This document shows positions 8,570 to 17,694 of a stretch of 64,000 nucleotides of DNA, one piece after another. Where the stretch lies: NCBI GenBank assembly GCA_030684555.1, contig JAUXVN010000112.1, forward strand, positions 1-64,000, given 5' to 3'. The DNA is from Ignavibacteria bacterium. GTDB taxonomy: Bacteria; Bacteroidota; Ignavibacteria; Ignavibacteriales; Ignavibacteriaceae. The notes below the pieces were generated by a model, which ran no database searches, was not told the origin of the DNA, and was given only the letters and a program-made list of their open reading frames with translations. The translations under genes and the position numbers were made by a program. Numbering within the stretch: the stretch's first letter is position 1; every line of letters begins with the position of its first letter.

Positions 8570-9379
8570 CTAACTCAGCTTTTTAATTTTTGTATACCCA
8601 TAACCAATAGACGCATTCCCGCCAATTTGAATTACTTTTTCTTGAATTTTTGTATCAAAATCAGAAAGATCTAATTCGGTTGATTCCAGTTTTGAAACAA
8701 AGAATACAAACCGGCTTTCACGCGGAACGACTTCTTCATACCACAGGTTTTTACTTTCACCATTTTCAAGCTGGTTGCGTGCAATAACAGGAAGATGTTT
8801 TACCAATTCCTTAAAATCATCATCGTGAAAAAGCGCAGGATCATTGCCTAAGTTGTTTATTACACCAGCGGCAACTGTAAGTCCATTTTCAGCTTGATAA
8901 TCTTCTAACATAGGTACGCTATTATCAGTTACAATTGGAGTTCCACTCGATACTGGTGTTAGATTAAAAGGATTTATGTTGAATGTGGAAAGATTTAATG
9001 CTACAGCTTTATCATTTATTTCTTTTAGTACAAAATCTGCAGTTGCCCTATAAAATGGTTTCGCATTACTTCTAACCGGAAGGACAATAAGATTTGCATC
9101 GAAGAATTTGTAATGTCCGATTCCACCTGCTGTACCCGGATTTCTGGACGCGTCATGACCAAAAATATAATTGAGTTTATCTTTATCTGTATCAGTTTTC
9201 CATTCATCCTCAAAAAATTCCCGCAAAGCTCCCTTAAGAGATGAGGAATGAATGATAGGTACTTCTGTAATTGGATCGCGTTGAACAAGATTATCAATAA
9301 CACCATAATTTGTTTCACCGCTGCCAACGTGCATGTTGGTTAAGCATGTAATTAAGTATGCGTCAGTTTTGTATTTCAT
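8570..9379 (-). CDS. cmr4: Type III-B backbone RNase Cmr4
   Basis: This 269-residue Cas7 family protein forms the repeated backbone of the Cmr complex and cuts bound target RNA every 6 nt. The N-terminus reads MHVGSGETNYGVIDN, and D29 matches the catalytic Asp of Cmr4, so slicing activity should be intact. The RAMP glycine/serine motif IIHSSSLKGALREFFE and the C-terminal GGNASIGYGYT are also present. The start overlaps the cmr3 stop (ATGA), indicating coupled translation. Confidence 0.93.
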   Translation of the reverse strand: MKYKTDAYLITCLTNMHVGSGETNYGVIDNLVQRDPITEVPIIHSSSLKGALREFFEDEWKTDTDKDKLNYIFGHDASRNPGTAGGIGHYKFFDANLIVLPVRSNAKPFYRATADFVLKEINDKAVALNLSTFNINPFNLTPVSSGTPIVTDNSVPMLEDYQAENGLTVAAGVINNLGNDPALFHDDDFKELVKHLPVIARNQLENGESKNLWYEEVVPRESRFVFFVSKLESTELDLSDFDTKIQEKVIQIGGNASIGYGYTKIKKLS

Positions 9380-10491
9380 AATTTAGCTTCCTTTTTATTT
9401 ACAATTTTATAATGATTATAGCCGATTCCTTTTGCTGCAATTTTTTCATCAAAATGTTTTGTTATTTTGGAAATGTCGTCTCCATAAAAAACTGATCCTT
9501 TTCTGAAGAAGTTATATTTTCCAGATTTACTAACGCCCTCATGTACCTTCTCGTCACGGTTTAACTTAGAATAATTTTTTGTATTAACCGAGGAACGAAG
9601 CGAACGGAAATCAAATGTATCAGTTATAGCAAAATCGCAGTCCTTAAATATTTCGTTTGAAACGAAGGCATCACTGACTAAAACAATTTTATCAGATTTG
9701 ACTGATTTTTCATAATCAGGAATGATAGTATCAAATTCTAAGTCTATTTCCGAAACATCCATCCGGAATTTAGATTGTTCCCCTCCAATTGAAACAAGTT
9801 CATTAGTTTCAAACTTCACACCATCTTCCAATTCGAGGATGAAAGCAAAAGAGTGCCCCTTTTTTAATTTATAAAAGAACTGCACATAAAAAGCGTTTTC
9901 TTCTGATTTACCATTATAATATTTTCTGATTCCTATTTTTTTTTGTTCAATAAATACATCAGAATAATCAAATACCTGTCTACCTGAATTAATCAATAAG
10001 TCAGGTAATCCATCTTTTGCTTTGTAATCTTCAAGGTAAGGTATGAAATTCTTAAATTCATATATATTGCTGTAAGTATTAGTTTCTTTTTTATTGAATT
10101 CTCTGAAAGCATATATCCCTTTATCAAAATCGAATTGATACTCTTTATTTGCTGGAAATAAATGATCTTCATTCGAGTCAACAATAAAAACCGGGGATAT
10201 TTCTTTGATCTGGCCGAATTGGAATACAGCGACATTAATATTAAAACTACTATCACCTATTAACTCAGAGACATCTTTTTCTTTTCCTGAGACTATTTTA
10301 TTATCCTTAAAAATGCCATTTTTGCTTTGAACTAAAAGTTGATACCTTATTAATCCAAGCAAAGTAGTCTGTTGGGGAAAATAGTTTGATTTAACAAAGT
10401 AGTTTCTTGAATCACCTTCACCAAAGGTATTCTCTCCACCAAAGAAAAATTTATCGTGTGGGGTTAACTTTACCAAATATTTATTAGTCAT
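9376..10491 (-). CDS. cmr3: Type III-B RAMP protein Cmr3
   Basis: This 371-residue Cas5-like subunit should bind the crRNA 5' handle together with Cas10. The N-terminus (LTPHDKFFFGGENTFGEGD, then YFPQQTTLLGLIRY) is characteristic of Cmr3, and the C-terminus has the glycine-containing KGIGYNHYKIV. It overlaps cas10 by 8 nt and cmr4 by 4 nt, the tightest packing in the locus. Confidence 0.92.
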   Translation of the reverse strand: MTNKYLVKLTPHDKFFFGGENTFGEGDSRNYFVKSNYFPQQTTLLGLIRYQLLVQSKNGIFKDNKIVSGKEKDVSELIGDSSFNINVAVFQFGQIKEISPVFIVDSNEDHLFPANKEYQFDFDKGIYAFREFNKKETNTYSNIYEFKNFIPYLEDYKAKDGLPDLLINSGRQVFDYSDVFIEQKKIGIRKYYNGKSEENAFYVQFFYKLKKGHSFAFILELEDGVKFETNELVSIGGEQSKFRMDVSEIDLEFDTIIPDYEKSVKSDKIVLVSDAFVSNEIFKDCDFAITDTFDFRSLRSSVNTKNYSKLNRDEKVHEGVSKSGKYNFFRKGSVFYGDDISKITKHFDEKIAAKGIGYNHYKIVNKKEAKL

Positions 10492-12160
10492 TTCTTTCTT
10501 CTTTATTGTTAATAAAATCTATAAAACGAAGTGCAGAATATATCTTGTTAACATTAATTTCATTTTGTTTATCAATACCTAATCTTGAAGCATTAATCTC
10601 TTTTTCCTTATAAGTGTCGATAAAAAGCTGCTTAGTTTTTTCCAAAAATGGAATAAGTTTATTACTATCGTTTTTTTCTCTGTGCACACTTTCATTAAAG
10701 TTATTTAGGAAGAAGTTGTTAAATATCTTGTCTCGATCAATCGCGTTAATTTTCCCAATTTCTTTAATCACCTCTTTCTGTGGTTCGAGTTTGTAAAGAA
10801 CAGAGTGGATAAAATTATCCCTGGTAACAATTTGTTTTATTAATTCGTTAAATGTTGTATATGAAGTTTCATTTTTGTGAAATGTAGCTCCAAAACTCTG
10901 TCCGCTGTGTTTAAGTATTGTGTATGAAACTGCATTTTTCTTATCAGTTTTTTTTGCAGTATAAAACAGTTGATTAACTCCTTCTGCAAGTGCTTGATTC
11001 AATGGGAATTTATAATAACTTATAGAAACGCCGTAGGACATTGTTGGTGGTTTGAATTTATCACCCTTCTCTTCAAATATTTTTATTGCTTTTTGATTAT
11101 TCATCAGTTTACCAAATACTGAGTCCATCTTAAAAAGTTCATCAAACTTATCATCCAATTGCTTAATCAAAGTCAAAATAGTTTCTTTTATACTCATAGT
11201 TTTATTATCTACATTATATAGGGTATGAGCAACTGGTGCGAAAAACAACAAATCATCACCACCCGCATAAATCGGTGTGCCTTTGTATGCTTTGATTATC
11301 TCCACAGCTCCAATTGCAAAGGAAAGTAAATTTTTTGAAAATCTTTTAATTAATTCTTCTTTGTTTGACTGTTCGTAAAGGAATTTTAGCAGAGTACCGA
11401 CATTATCACCGTCTGCCTGTACAACTGCAATGTATTTTTGGTAGTTGCGGTAATTGTCACTAACAATTGTTTTAATATCTTTGATGAATTCTTTTTGATT
11501 TTCATCATCTCCGGCTTTAAGTTTTTTTATCGCCTCAACATATCTTCTATCATCTTTATACTTTTCTTCAAACTCAGCTGTTGATATTTCTATTGTACTT
11601 TGGAAAGGTTTTTTCGTAAACTCATCACGAATTAAAAAATTGTAGGGGGATTTTTGTTCAAGAAAACTGACTAATGGATCGTCTTTAGGAATATTTTCTA
11701 ATACTTTTTTCTGCAATTCCAATGAATCCAGGAGCTCATTTATTTTTAATATTACATTCTCGTTCTCATTAAGTTCGATAGATAAATGGTAGAGATTTAT
11801 ATAGTTTTTTAAGTAAGCTTCTGGAATTTGAGATTCAATAGCAAAACCTTTTAACACATTATCAATGATTTCTTGTAACTCAACTTTGCCTTTTATTATT
11901 ATTTTGTCTGGAAAAAAACCAGCTCTTTTTCTAAACTTATCATCTAACGGCTCTAATTCATTGCCGTTAATAGTAACCTTGTCTGAATAAGGAAGAATAA
12001 TTTCAATTCTCTTTATTTTCTTTATCTCTTTTAGTATACCCTTGATAAGATAAGAGAACAAATAGCTTGCAGCCCAAATAGCTTTAGTGCTTTTAACGCT
12101 TTGGAGCGTTTTGAGTATTGGTCCAATGGTTAGTGCGGTGTATAAATTATTTGTATTCAT
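10484..12160 (-). CDS. cas10: Cas10/Cmr2 without HD nuclease domain, probable SAM-AMP synthase
   Basis: This 558-residue Cas10 is short for the family. It starts directly at the TIGPILKTLQSVKST segment that in full-length Cmr2 follows the HD domain, so the DNase module is absent. The cyclase-type Palm is intact, with DGDN at 250-253 and GGDD at 300-303, so nucleotide signalling is expected on target RNA binding. HD-less Cas10 together with CorA and an NrN-like phosphodiesterase matches the Bacteroides fragilis system, where the product is SAM-AMP rather than cyclic oligoadenylate. The substrate here is inferred from that context. The ATG follows the cmr1 stop with no gap. Confidence 0.9.
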   Translation of the reverse strand: MNTNNLYTALTIGPILKTLQSVKSTKAIWAASYLFSYLIKGILKEIKKIKRIEIILPYSDKVTINGNELEPLDDKFRKRAGFFPDKIIIKGKVELQEIIDNVLKGFAIESQIPEAYLKNYINLYHLSIELNENENVILKINELLDSLELQKKVLENIPKDDPLVSFLEQKSPYNFLIRDEFTKKPFQSTIEISTAEFEEKYKDDRRYVEAIKKLKAGDDENQKEFIKDIKTIVSDNYRNYQKYIAVVQADGDNVGTLLKFLYEQSNKEELIKRFSKNLLSFAIGAVEIIKAYKGTPIYAGGDDLLFFAPVAHTLYNVDNKTMSIKETILTLIKQLDDKFDELFKMDSVFGKLMNNQKAIKIFEEKGDKFKPPTMSYGVSISYYKFPLNQALAEGVNQLFYTAKKTDKKNAVSYTILKHSGQSFGATFHKNETSYTTFNELIKQIVTRDNFIHSVLYKLEPQKEVIKEIGKINAIDRDKIFNNFFLNNFNESVHREKNDSNKLIPFLEKTKQLFIDTYKEKEINASRLGIDKQNEINVNKIYSALRFIDFINNKEERND

Positions 12161-13678
12161 TTAGTTAGTCACATCAATTGTTGCAGAAATGTTTTCAAAC
12201 GAAAATGATTTCGATAATTCATCTTCATTATACTTTTTTATTAATTCTTTTAGGTCAATATTAATATTATCATTATTCGGAATTTCCATTTCGATGTGAG
12301 GTGGAATATATTTATTATTTATAATTAAACATTCTTCTAAATATTTTTTGAATCTATCTTTTTGGTCTATTATATAATTATTAATAGTTTTGGTTAAATT
12401 TTTCTTTTTCTTTTCATCATAAATCTTTTCAATCTCTTCAAGATATTGTTTTACCTTCGTTTCTTGTATGGCTAAATTACTAATCAACCAATCTATTTCA
12501 GTTTTGGCCGTACCAAGTCTTTCGGGTACAACTTTCGATTTAATTATAAATTTTCCATAATTCAAAAAGATAGTCTTAACAGTAAATTTTTTATAAAGAG
12601 CAAATTTTTCACTGGTGCTTATAACAGCATCGGTTTGTGGCAAAACAAATATTATGGTCTTATCGGTATACTTAATCGGTTTAAAAGTAATGGGTGATTT
12701 ATACCTTTCAATTTCTGGGTGATGAACTTCAATTTCATAATCGTCTTTTATCTCATAAGTAACTGCTATTTTTTTATCATTTTTTTTATTACACGGTTCA
12801 AGTGTTTTTTTATAGGTAAAATTTCCGGGTAATCCCAGTACTGCCCTAATAAAATATTTTGCAATCCCATCTTTATAAATACCAAAAAATTCTTCTTTGA
12901 TAAATCTCTTTTCCCATCCTTTTTTAGTTTTATCATTAAAATATTTATAAAGGAAAGACTTATGATATTCGCCGCTACATCTACTGTCAAAGTTCAAGTT
13001 GATGCCAGCTTTTAATCGTCTATAATAGTAATCGGTTATAATAAAAATGCGATCGTCTGTTTTCTCCTTAATTGAAATATAAAATGTCCCGCTAGGCAAA
13101 ACGTTTTCAATAGCTTTATAATTTATATGATCTGATTCATCAATATAGAATGAACCATTCCCTTTGTTTTGTCTTGTCCCGAAATTTGTCTCCGCTAAGA
13201 AATAAGGAAATATTTTTTTTATCTCATCTCTTAAATCTTTGTTTAATACAATTATTAATAATTCTATTGGTTTATCAGTCCAAGCATATTCTTTTTCCCC
13301 TTTATGACCCATACCTCCAAAATAAGTTTTATTTTTATCAACACCATCAATCTTTTGAGAATTAGAAAGTATCTTCACCTTATAATCAAAAGCTAATTTC
13401 TGTTTTGAAAGAAATTCGGTTTTTGCACTCTCTTTATTGGGAATACTTAAATCGCTATCAATTCTTTCTATTTCTTTTTCAATACCCTTAGTATCACCTA
13501 TTAAATATTGTTTGTAGTCGTTAAATTTTAGTATCCCACCAAATTCATTTTCAATTAGAAACTTATCCAGTTTAGGTTTCAATTCACTTGCTCGCAATGT
13601 AGCCCCGTACTGGTCATGTTGAAAATGAATGATTGGCGTATGTTGTTTAAGTTTGAAAGTAAGTTTGTAATCGCTCAT
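12161..13678 (-). CDS. cmr1: Type III-B RAMP protein Cmr1
   Basis: This protein of 505 residues opens with YKLTFKLKQHTPIIHFQHDQ, the start typical of Cmr1 in Bacteroidota, followed by ATLRASELKPKLDKFL. The motif TNFGTRQNKGNGSFYI at about 165-180 is the RAMP glycine-rich loop. Cmr1 caps the complex at the crRNA 3' end. It is longer than archaeal Cmr1, with a Lys-rich C-terminal half. It is the second gene of the operon, 2 nt after the CorA fusion gene and directly before cas10. Confidence 0.87.
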   Translation of the reverse strand: MSDYKLTFKLKQHTPIIHFQHDQYGATLRASELKPKLDKFLIENEFGGILKFNDYKQYLIGDTKGIEKEIERIDSDLSIPNKESAKTEFLSKQKLAFDYKVKILSNSQKIDGVDKNKTYFGGMGHKGEKEYAWTDKPIELLIIVLNKDLRDEIKKIFPYFLAETNFGTRQNKGNGSFYIDESDHINYKAIENVLPSGTFYISIKEKTDDRIFIITDYYYRRLKAGINLNFDSRCSGEYHKSFLYKYFNDKTKKGWEKRFIKEEFFGIYKDGIAKYFIRAVLGLPGNFTYKKTLEPCNKKNDKKIAVTYEIKDDYEIEVHHPEIERYKSPITFKPIKYTDKTIIFVLPQTDAVISTSEKFALYKKFTVKTIFLNYGKFIIKSKVVPERLGTAKTEIDWLISNLAIQETKVKQYLEEIEKIYDEKKKKNLTKTINNYIIDQKDRFKKYLEECLIINNKYIPPHIEMEIPNNDNINIDLKELIKKYNEDELSKSFSFENISATIDVTN

Positions 13679-13680
13679 AG

Positions 13681-16224
13681 TTATTTATTCTTATTGTTTT
13701 TAGAATTTTTATTTCTTTTTACAAAATATCTCATAATAACCTTATAAAATATAGGTGTTAATACGATGATAATGAGTAAACTTATCCAAAATGGCCAAAT
13801 AGGTTTGGTACTAAACAAATACGTTGGAAGTTTTTGGAAATCTATCACATTCATTCCCAATAAACCTGCAATCAAAGCAGGAATAAGTAATAATGTAGCA
13901 ATTCTTGTTAGATTATTAGCCTCTGCTGTTTGAGCATTAATTGCCCTTGTTTCGTTCTTCTCATCAATTATACTTGCAAAACGATTTAATTCATCAATCT
14001 CGTTATCCAGGTCTTTAACATCTGAAGGTATACGCATAATCTTCTGCATCATATCATACATTTCGATTCCTTGTTCCTGGGCTGTAACTTCGCGGAAATA
14101 GATTTTATTTACAAAGAGAATGTAATGTTTATAGAGCGTACTTATTTTTTCTACAATTTCAGCTTCTTCTTCTTTTCCTCTATCTATTAAATTAGATACA
14201 TGCGTTACCTCATCTGAGAAACTCAAAACAGTGGCTCTTTGCAACAAACACAACTCGGCTATTTTGTAATACAGGCTTTGCAGATGCCTTACTAAAAAAG
14301 TTGCGTTATTATCTTCAAGATTAGAAAAATTTGAAGTAAGCATCACAAAACTGAATCGACTAAAACCATATATCGTTCCCCACTCTATCCAGCGGGAATA
14401 CGTATTTTCTCTCAGCAGTCTCTGTCTTTCAAATCTATTTTTATGCATCGGTTCAGGGTAATCATTAAAAATGTAATTATACCACCAGTCATCAGTTTCA
14501 TAAGAGTAATGCTTTTTTTGTTCCCTATTATCGTTTATGTACGCGTTTCCCAAATCGAAGTCATTACAATTTTTTATTTGATTTAATTTATTTACAATTT
14601 CTGTATTACCGTACCAACATACAACATGCATGCGGTCATCCAGTACGGGGAGAAGAAATATTTTATAATTTTCAATTTTTACTTTTTTATAAGGATCAGA
14701 ATAGCCGTCTTTTTCCCTTAACAAAAAAAATGATTGTGGAAAAAGTCCTTCAATAAATTTAGGGAGAAGAAATGAACCATTAATAAAACTCTGTTTATCT
14801 TTATATCTTTCAAAATCTTCGAATAATTTTTTATCATCTTCCTCTAAATTATCATTTCCTATCCATATCATATCTGGTATTTCGTTTCTTTTAGTTGCGG
14901 CTAATACTTTATCCGGGTTTGTTTCATCTCTATCGCCGGTAATAATTGAATCTGGCTGCAAATCAAAGAAAGGCACATAAATTCGTCTACCGAATTTATT
15001 TATTTTGAGGATATCTTCCGGGGTAGGGTAATCAAAATTTCTTAAATGAAATGATAAAACAGCAGTCCCGGTTTTATAGACATTCAATAAAATACTGTCA
15101 ATTTCTAGACTGTATATTTTATCGTCGTTATAGAGTTTAATGTTGTATTTTTTTTCTTCAACCAACTTGTATTCAAAATGATTTATTAAATCATCGTCGC
15201 TATTTACAGATTGAATATCGGTTTCTAAGTCGTATAATATTTCACGTACATAATCATAGAAATAGTTATACTCATTATAGCGGTCATAATATCCTAGGCT
15301 GAATCTTTCTCTTTTCCACCCGCCATATTTTACAATTTCATCTGCAAATTTTTTTACATTGAATTTTTCTCCTATAGACGATTCTTCATTAGCATTCCAT
15401 ATTCTCCATTTAAATGGAAAAATAAAAATATGATGGCTGTAAAGTTTTTCATTTACTTCTGGTTTCATTTCTAGTATCTTTTTTTTTATTTCAGAGACTT
15501 CTTCTATTGTAATTTTTTCTTTTGCTAATCCGAAAAAACCAAGAGCGCCGCCGCCGTAATATGCTTTCTTTTCATCAACTAAGTTTTTATACTTAGCTAC
15601 AAGTTGATTTTTCATCTTCCCGTAATATGTAAGTGAGTGGTCAGTAAATACTAATAAACTGTCTGTTTTACCATACATTCTATCCGAAATCGGGCTAAAT
15701 TTTTCTGTCAAAGATTTAATTACGGTAATCCCGTTTTCAACCGTTTTATTTTTCTCTATTGATTCATCGGCAAGTCTTTCGTCTTCTTCAGTAACTCCTT
15801 GTGCTTTTCTATCGGCGGCACGGACTTTTTCTATCTCTTCTTTTGTTGCACAAATTCGCTCCATTTCGGGGACAAATCCTTTATCATTCGCCGCAATCAA
15901 TTTTTGCCATCTGTTAAGTTCAATTCCTAAAAGTTCGGCAACTTGTTCTATAGAGGAATTATTTGTCTCATATTTATTGTGGTGGTCGATTATTATCGAG
16001 TTATTAGGGATGGCAGTATCCAATGTAAGTTCAATCAGTACGGGGGTTTGGTTATTAACAGTTGTTAATTCGACTGCATAATCAGCTGATTTTGCCCCCC
16101 AAGAAAGATTTTTGTCGAAGAAAGTTATTCTGTGCTCAATTAGTATATTTTTTATTTCAAGCATCTCGGCATCAATACCACCGAGAAAAAAAACATAGTC
16201 GAAGTTATTTTTTAAATTTATCAT
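13681..16224 (-). CDS. DHH/NrN-like phosphodiesterase fused to CorA-like membrane effector
   Basis: This product has 847 residues from the ATG at 16224 (a TTG lies one codon earlier). The N-terminal part (about 1-235) looks like a DHH-DHHA1 phosphodiesterase: FFLGGIDAEM, the DHH triad in IIIDHHNKYE (80-82), ANDKG with D114, and the glycine-rich AYYGGGALGFFG (about 221-231). The middle (about 250-770) resembles a large CorA cytoplasmic domain ending in long helices. The C-terminus has two membrane helices (about 776-792 and 810-830), and the first ends in GMN (790-792), the CorA signature. In B. fragilis, CorA and NrN are the SAM-AMP-triggered effector and the enzyme that destroys SAM-AMP. Here they appear as one chain. 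It is probably first in the operon, with a 240-nt AT-rich region upstream in which I could not name a promoter. A housekeeping Mg2+ transporter role is unlikely given the context. Confidence 0.85.
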   Translation of the reverse strand: MINLKNNFDYVFFLGGIDAEMLEIKNILIEHRITFFDKNLSWGAKSADYAVELTTVNNQTPVLIELTLDTAIPNNSIIIDHHNKYETNNSSIEQVAELLGIELNRWQKLIAANDKGFVPEMERICATKEEIEKVRAADRKAQGVTEEDERLADESIEKNKTVENGITVIKSLTEKFSPISDRMYGKTDSLLVFTDHSLTYYGKMKNQLVAKYKNLVDEKKAYYGGGALGFFGLAKEKITIEEVSEIKKKILEMKPEVNEKLYSHHIFIFPFKWRIWNANEESSIGEKFNVKKFADEIVKYGGWKRERFSLGYYDRYNEYNYFYDYVREILYDLETDIQSVNSDDDLINHFEYKLVEEKKYNIKLYNDDKIYSLEIDSILLNVYKTGTAVLSFHLRNFDYPTPEDILKINKFGRRIYVPFFDLQPDSIITGDRDETNPDKVLAATKRNEIPDMIWIGNDNLEEDDKKLFEDFERYKDKQSFINGSFLLPKFIEGLFPQSFFLLREKDGYSDPYKKVKIENYKIFLLPVLDDRMHVVCWYGNTEIVNKLNQIKNCNDFDLGNAYINDNREQKKHYSYETDDWWYNYIFNDYPEPMHKNRFERQRLLRENTYSRWIEWGTIYGFSRFSFVMLTSNFSNLEDNNATFLVRHLQSLYYKIAELCLLQRATVLSFSDEVTHVSNLIDRGKEEEAEIVEKISTLYKHYILFVNKIYFREVTAQEQGIEMYDMMQKIMRIPSDVKDLDNEIDELNRFASIIDEKNETRAINAQTAEANNLTRIATLLLIPALIAGLLGMNVIDFQKLPTYLFSTKPIWPFWISLLIIIVLTPIFYKVIMRYFVKRNKNSKNNKNK

Positions 16225-16466
16225 CAATAAAAATACTTTACACTATTTAAATTGAAATCAAACAATATGAACTTTATTTTTAAAGAACGAGTAAAAAATA
16301 GCTATTCTTATATTATATTCAAAATATAATCTATAAATTGAAATGAAAATTCGATTCTATTTACCGAAATTTAAAATATTATATAAAGTACTTAGTGAGG
16401 ATATTTTTTTATTTTGCTTAAAGTACCAAGTGTATCGTGCTGATTTTTCTTTAATAGATTAATTCT

Positions 16467-17408
16467 CTAATTAATATTTATCCCATAATATCTAAATACT
16501 CTTTTTACTCTAAGTGTATTCCATCGACTTGGCTCACCTACTTTTTCCATTTCAAAATGAGTTTTTCCTGGATGATTTGATTGAAGTTTCCACTTTTTAT
16601 CACTACCTCTTTTCTTCAATAAAACCTCAATTGCATCATCCATGCGGACATCATATTTGCGTCCTGAATCTGCAAAATATTCCAAAGCGCGAAGAATATC
16701 ATAATACCAACGTGATGGGTAAGAGAGTCTTAAAAATTGATCTTTAATAATTTCATTAGTCTTGTCTGATTTATATAATTTATGTTGAAGTATAAACTCC
16801 TGAGATTGTTTCTCAACTTTTAATAATTCATTTAATCTGTAGCGATAATTATTTTTTCTGTACTCGTTAATTCCTTCGAGAACAGAAATTGTTGAATGAA
16901 GTGAGCTATGTTTAGCTCCTTTTCTATTGAACTGACAATTAAAACCACCATCCGATAATTGTTGTGTAAGTATATAATCAATGACCGATTTAAGTTCATT
17001 TTCATCAATTTGAAAATAGGCTGCATAATTTAAAAACATACCGTTAATACAAACATCACTTTGAGTAATTGTTCCGGAAGGATTAATTCCGCCATCGTTT
17101 CCTTTATTATGTTCAACAATCATTTGAATGGTTTCGATTATTGGTTTTATGTTTGGCGAGATTGTTAGGTTTTTTAAATCTAATAATGTGTAATGAGATG
17201 AAATCCATTTCGGTTGATAAAATCCATTTCCCCAATGACCATCACGATTTCGACATGATAAAAATCGCGCTCCCCAACCTTCTTTCGCAATTTTTTCTCT
17301 TAGTTCATTTCGCTCAATATCTAATAAATCTCTGAAGACTAAATATTGAATTGAAACATCACCTTCAAGCAACCATGAAATAATTAAATCTTCTGAATCA
17401 TGTTTCAT
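16467..17408 (-). CDS. Prenyltransferase/terpene-cyclase-like toroid protein, function unknown
   Basis: This product has 313 residues from the ATG at 17408, which has GGGA just upstream; an earlier TTG was not chosen. It is helical throughout, with repeated units such as ILTQQLSDGGFNCQF and NRDGHWGNGFYQ that resemble the QW motifs of squalene-cyclase and prenyltransferase-beta alpha/alpha toroids. The DXDD acid of squalene cyclases is not evident, so catalysis is uncertain. No signal peptide is visible. It stands alone between the CRISPR locus and the housekeeping block. The 286-nt gap on its upstream side holds nothing I can identify. Confidence 0.55.
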   Translation of the reverse strand: MKHDSEDLIISWLLEGDVSIQYLVFRDLLDIERNELREKIAKEGWGARFLSCRNRDGHWGNGFYQPKWISSHYTLLDLKNLTISPNIKPIIETIQMIVEHNKGNDGGINPSGTITQSDVCINGMFLNYAAYFQIDENELKSVIDYILTQQLSDGGFNCQFNRKGAKHSSLHSTISVLEGINEYRKNNYRYRLNELLKVEKQSQEFILQHKLYKSDKTNEIIKDQFLRLSYPSRWYYDILRALEYFADSGRKYDVRMDDAIEVLLKKRGSDKKWKLQSNHPGKTHFEMEKVGEPSRWNTLRVKRVFRYYGININ

Positions 17409-17694
17409 TATTCCCAATACCTTATTAATTGACTAATATTATTCGATAATTATGTACAGATTCATTTCGAGTACTTTTCAAAAAACTGATCCTGCTCCCG
17501 TAATAAATGTAAGATATTTTCTTTCACTGCATGCCCGTGCCTCTATTTAGGAAAATTCTTTTTTTGAATTCATAGTTACATTTGGCACTCTATCAAAATC
17601 AGCTAATTCATTCTGTTCCTACAGTGATGAATTATTTCTAAATAAATGATTTACAACAGTGGAGTTAACTACGAGTTAAAATAACAATTTTGAA

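Noticed and set aside
9025-9327. 100-residue frame inside cmr4
   Set aside because: It is an out-of-frame shadow of cmr4 with no domain signature.
13681-16224. Housekeeping CorA Mg2+/Co2+ transporter
   Set aside because: It is about 2.5 times the usual length, has a DHH phosphodiesterase start and is first in a cmr operon.
16225-16466. Promoter of the CRISPR effector operon
   Set aside because: The region is AT-rich and must contain it, but no -33/-7 or -35/-10 pair stood out clearly enough to report.
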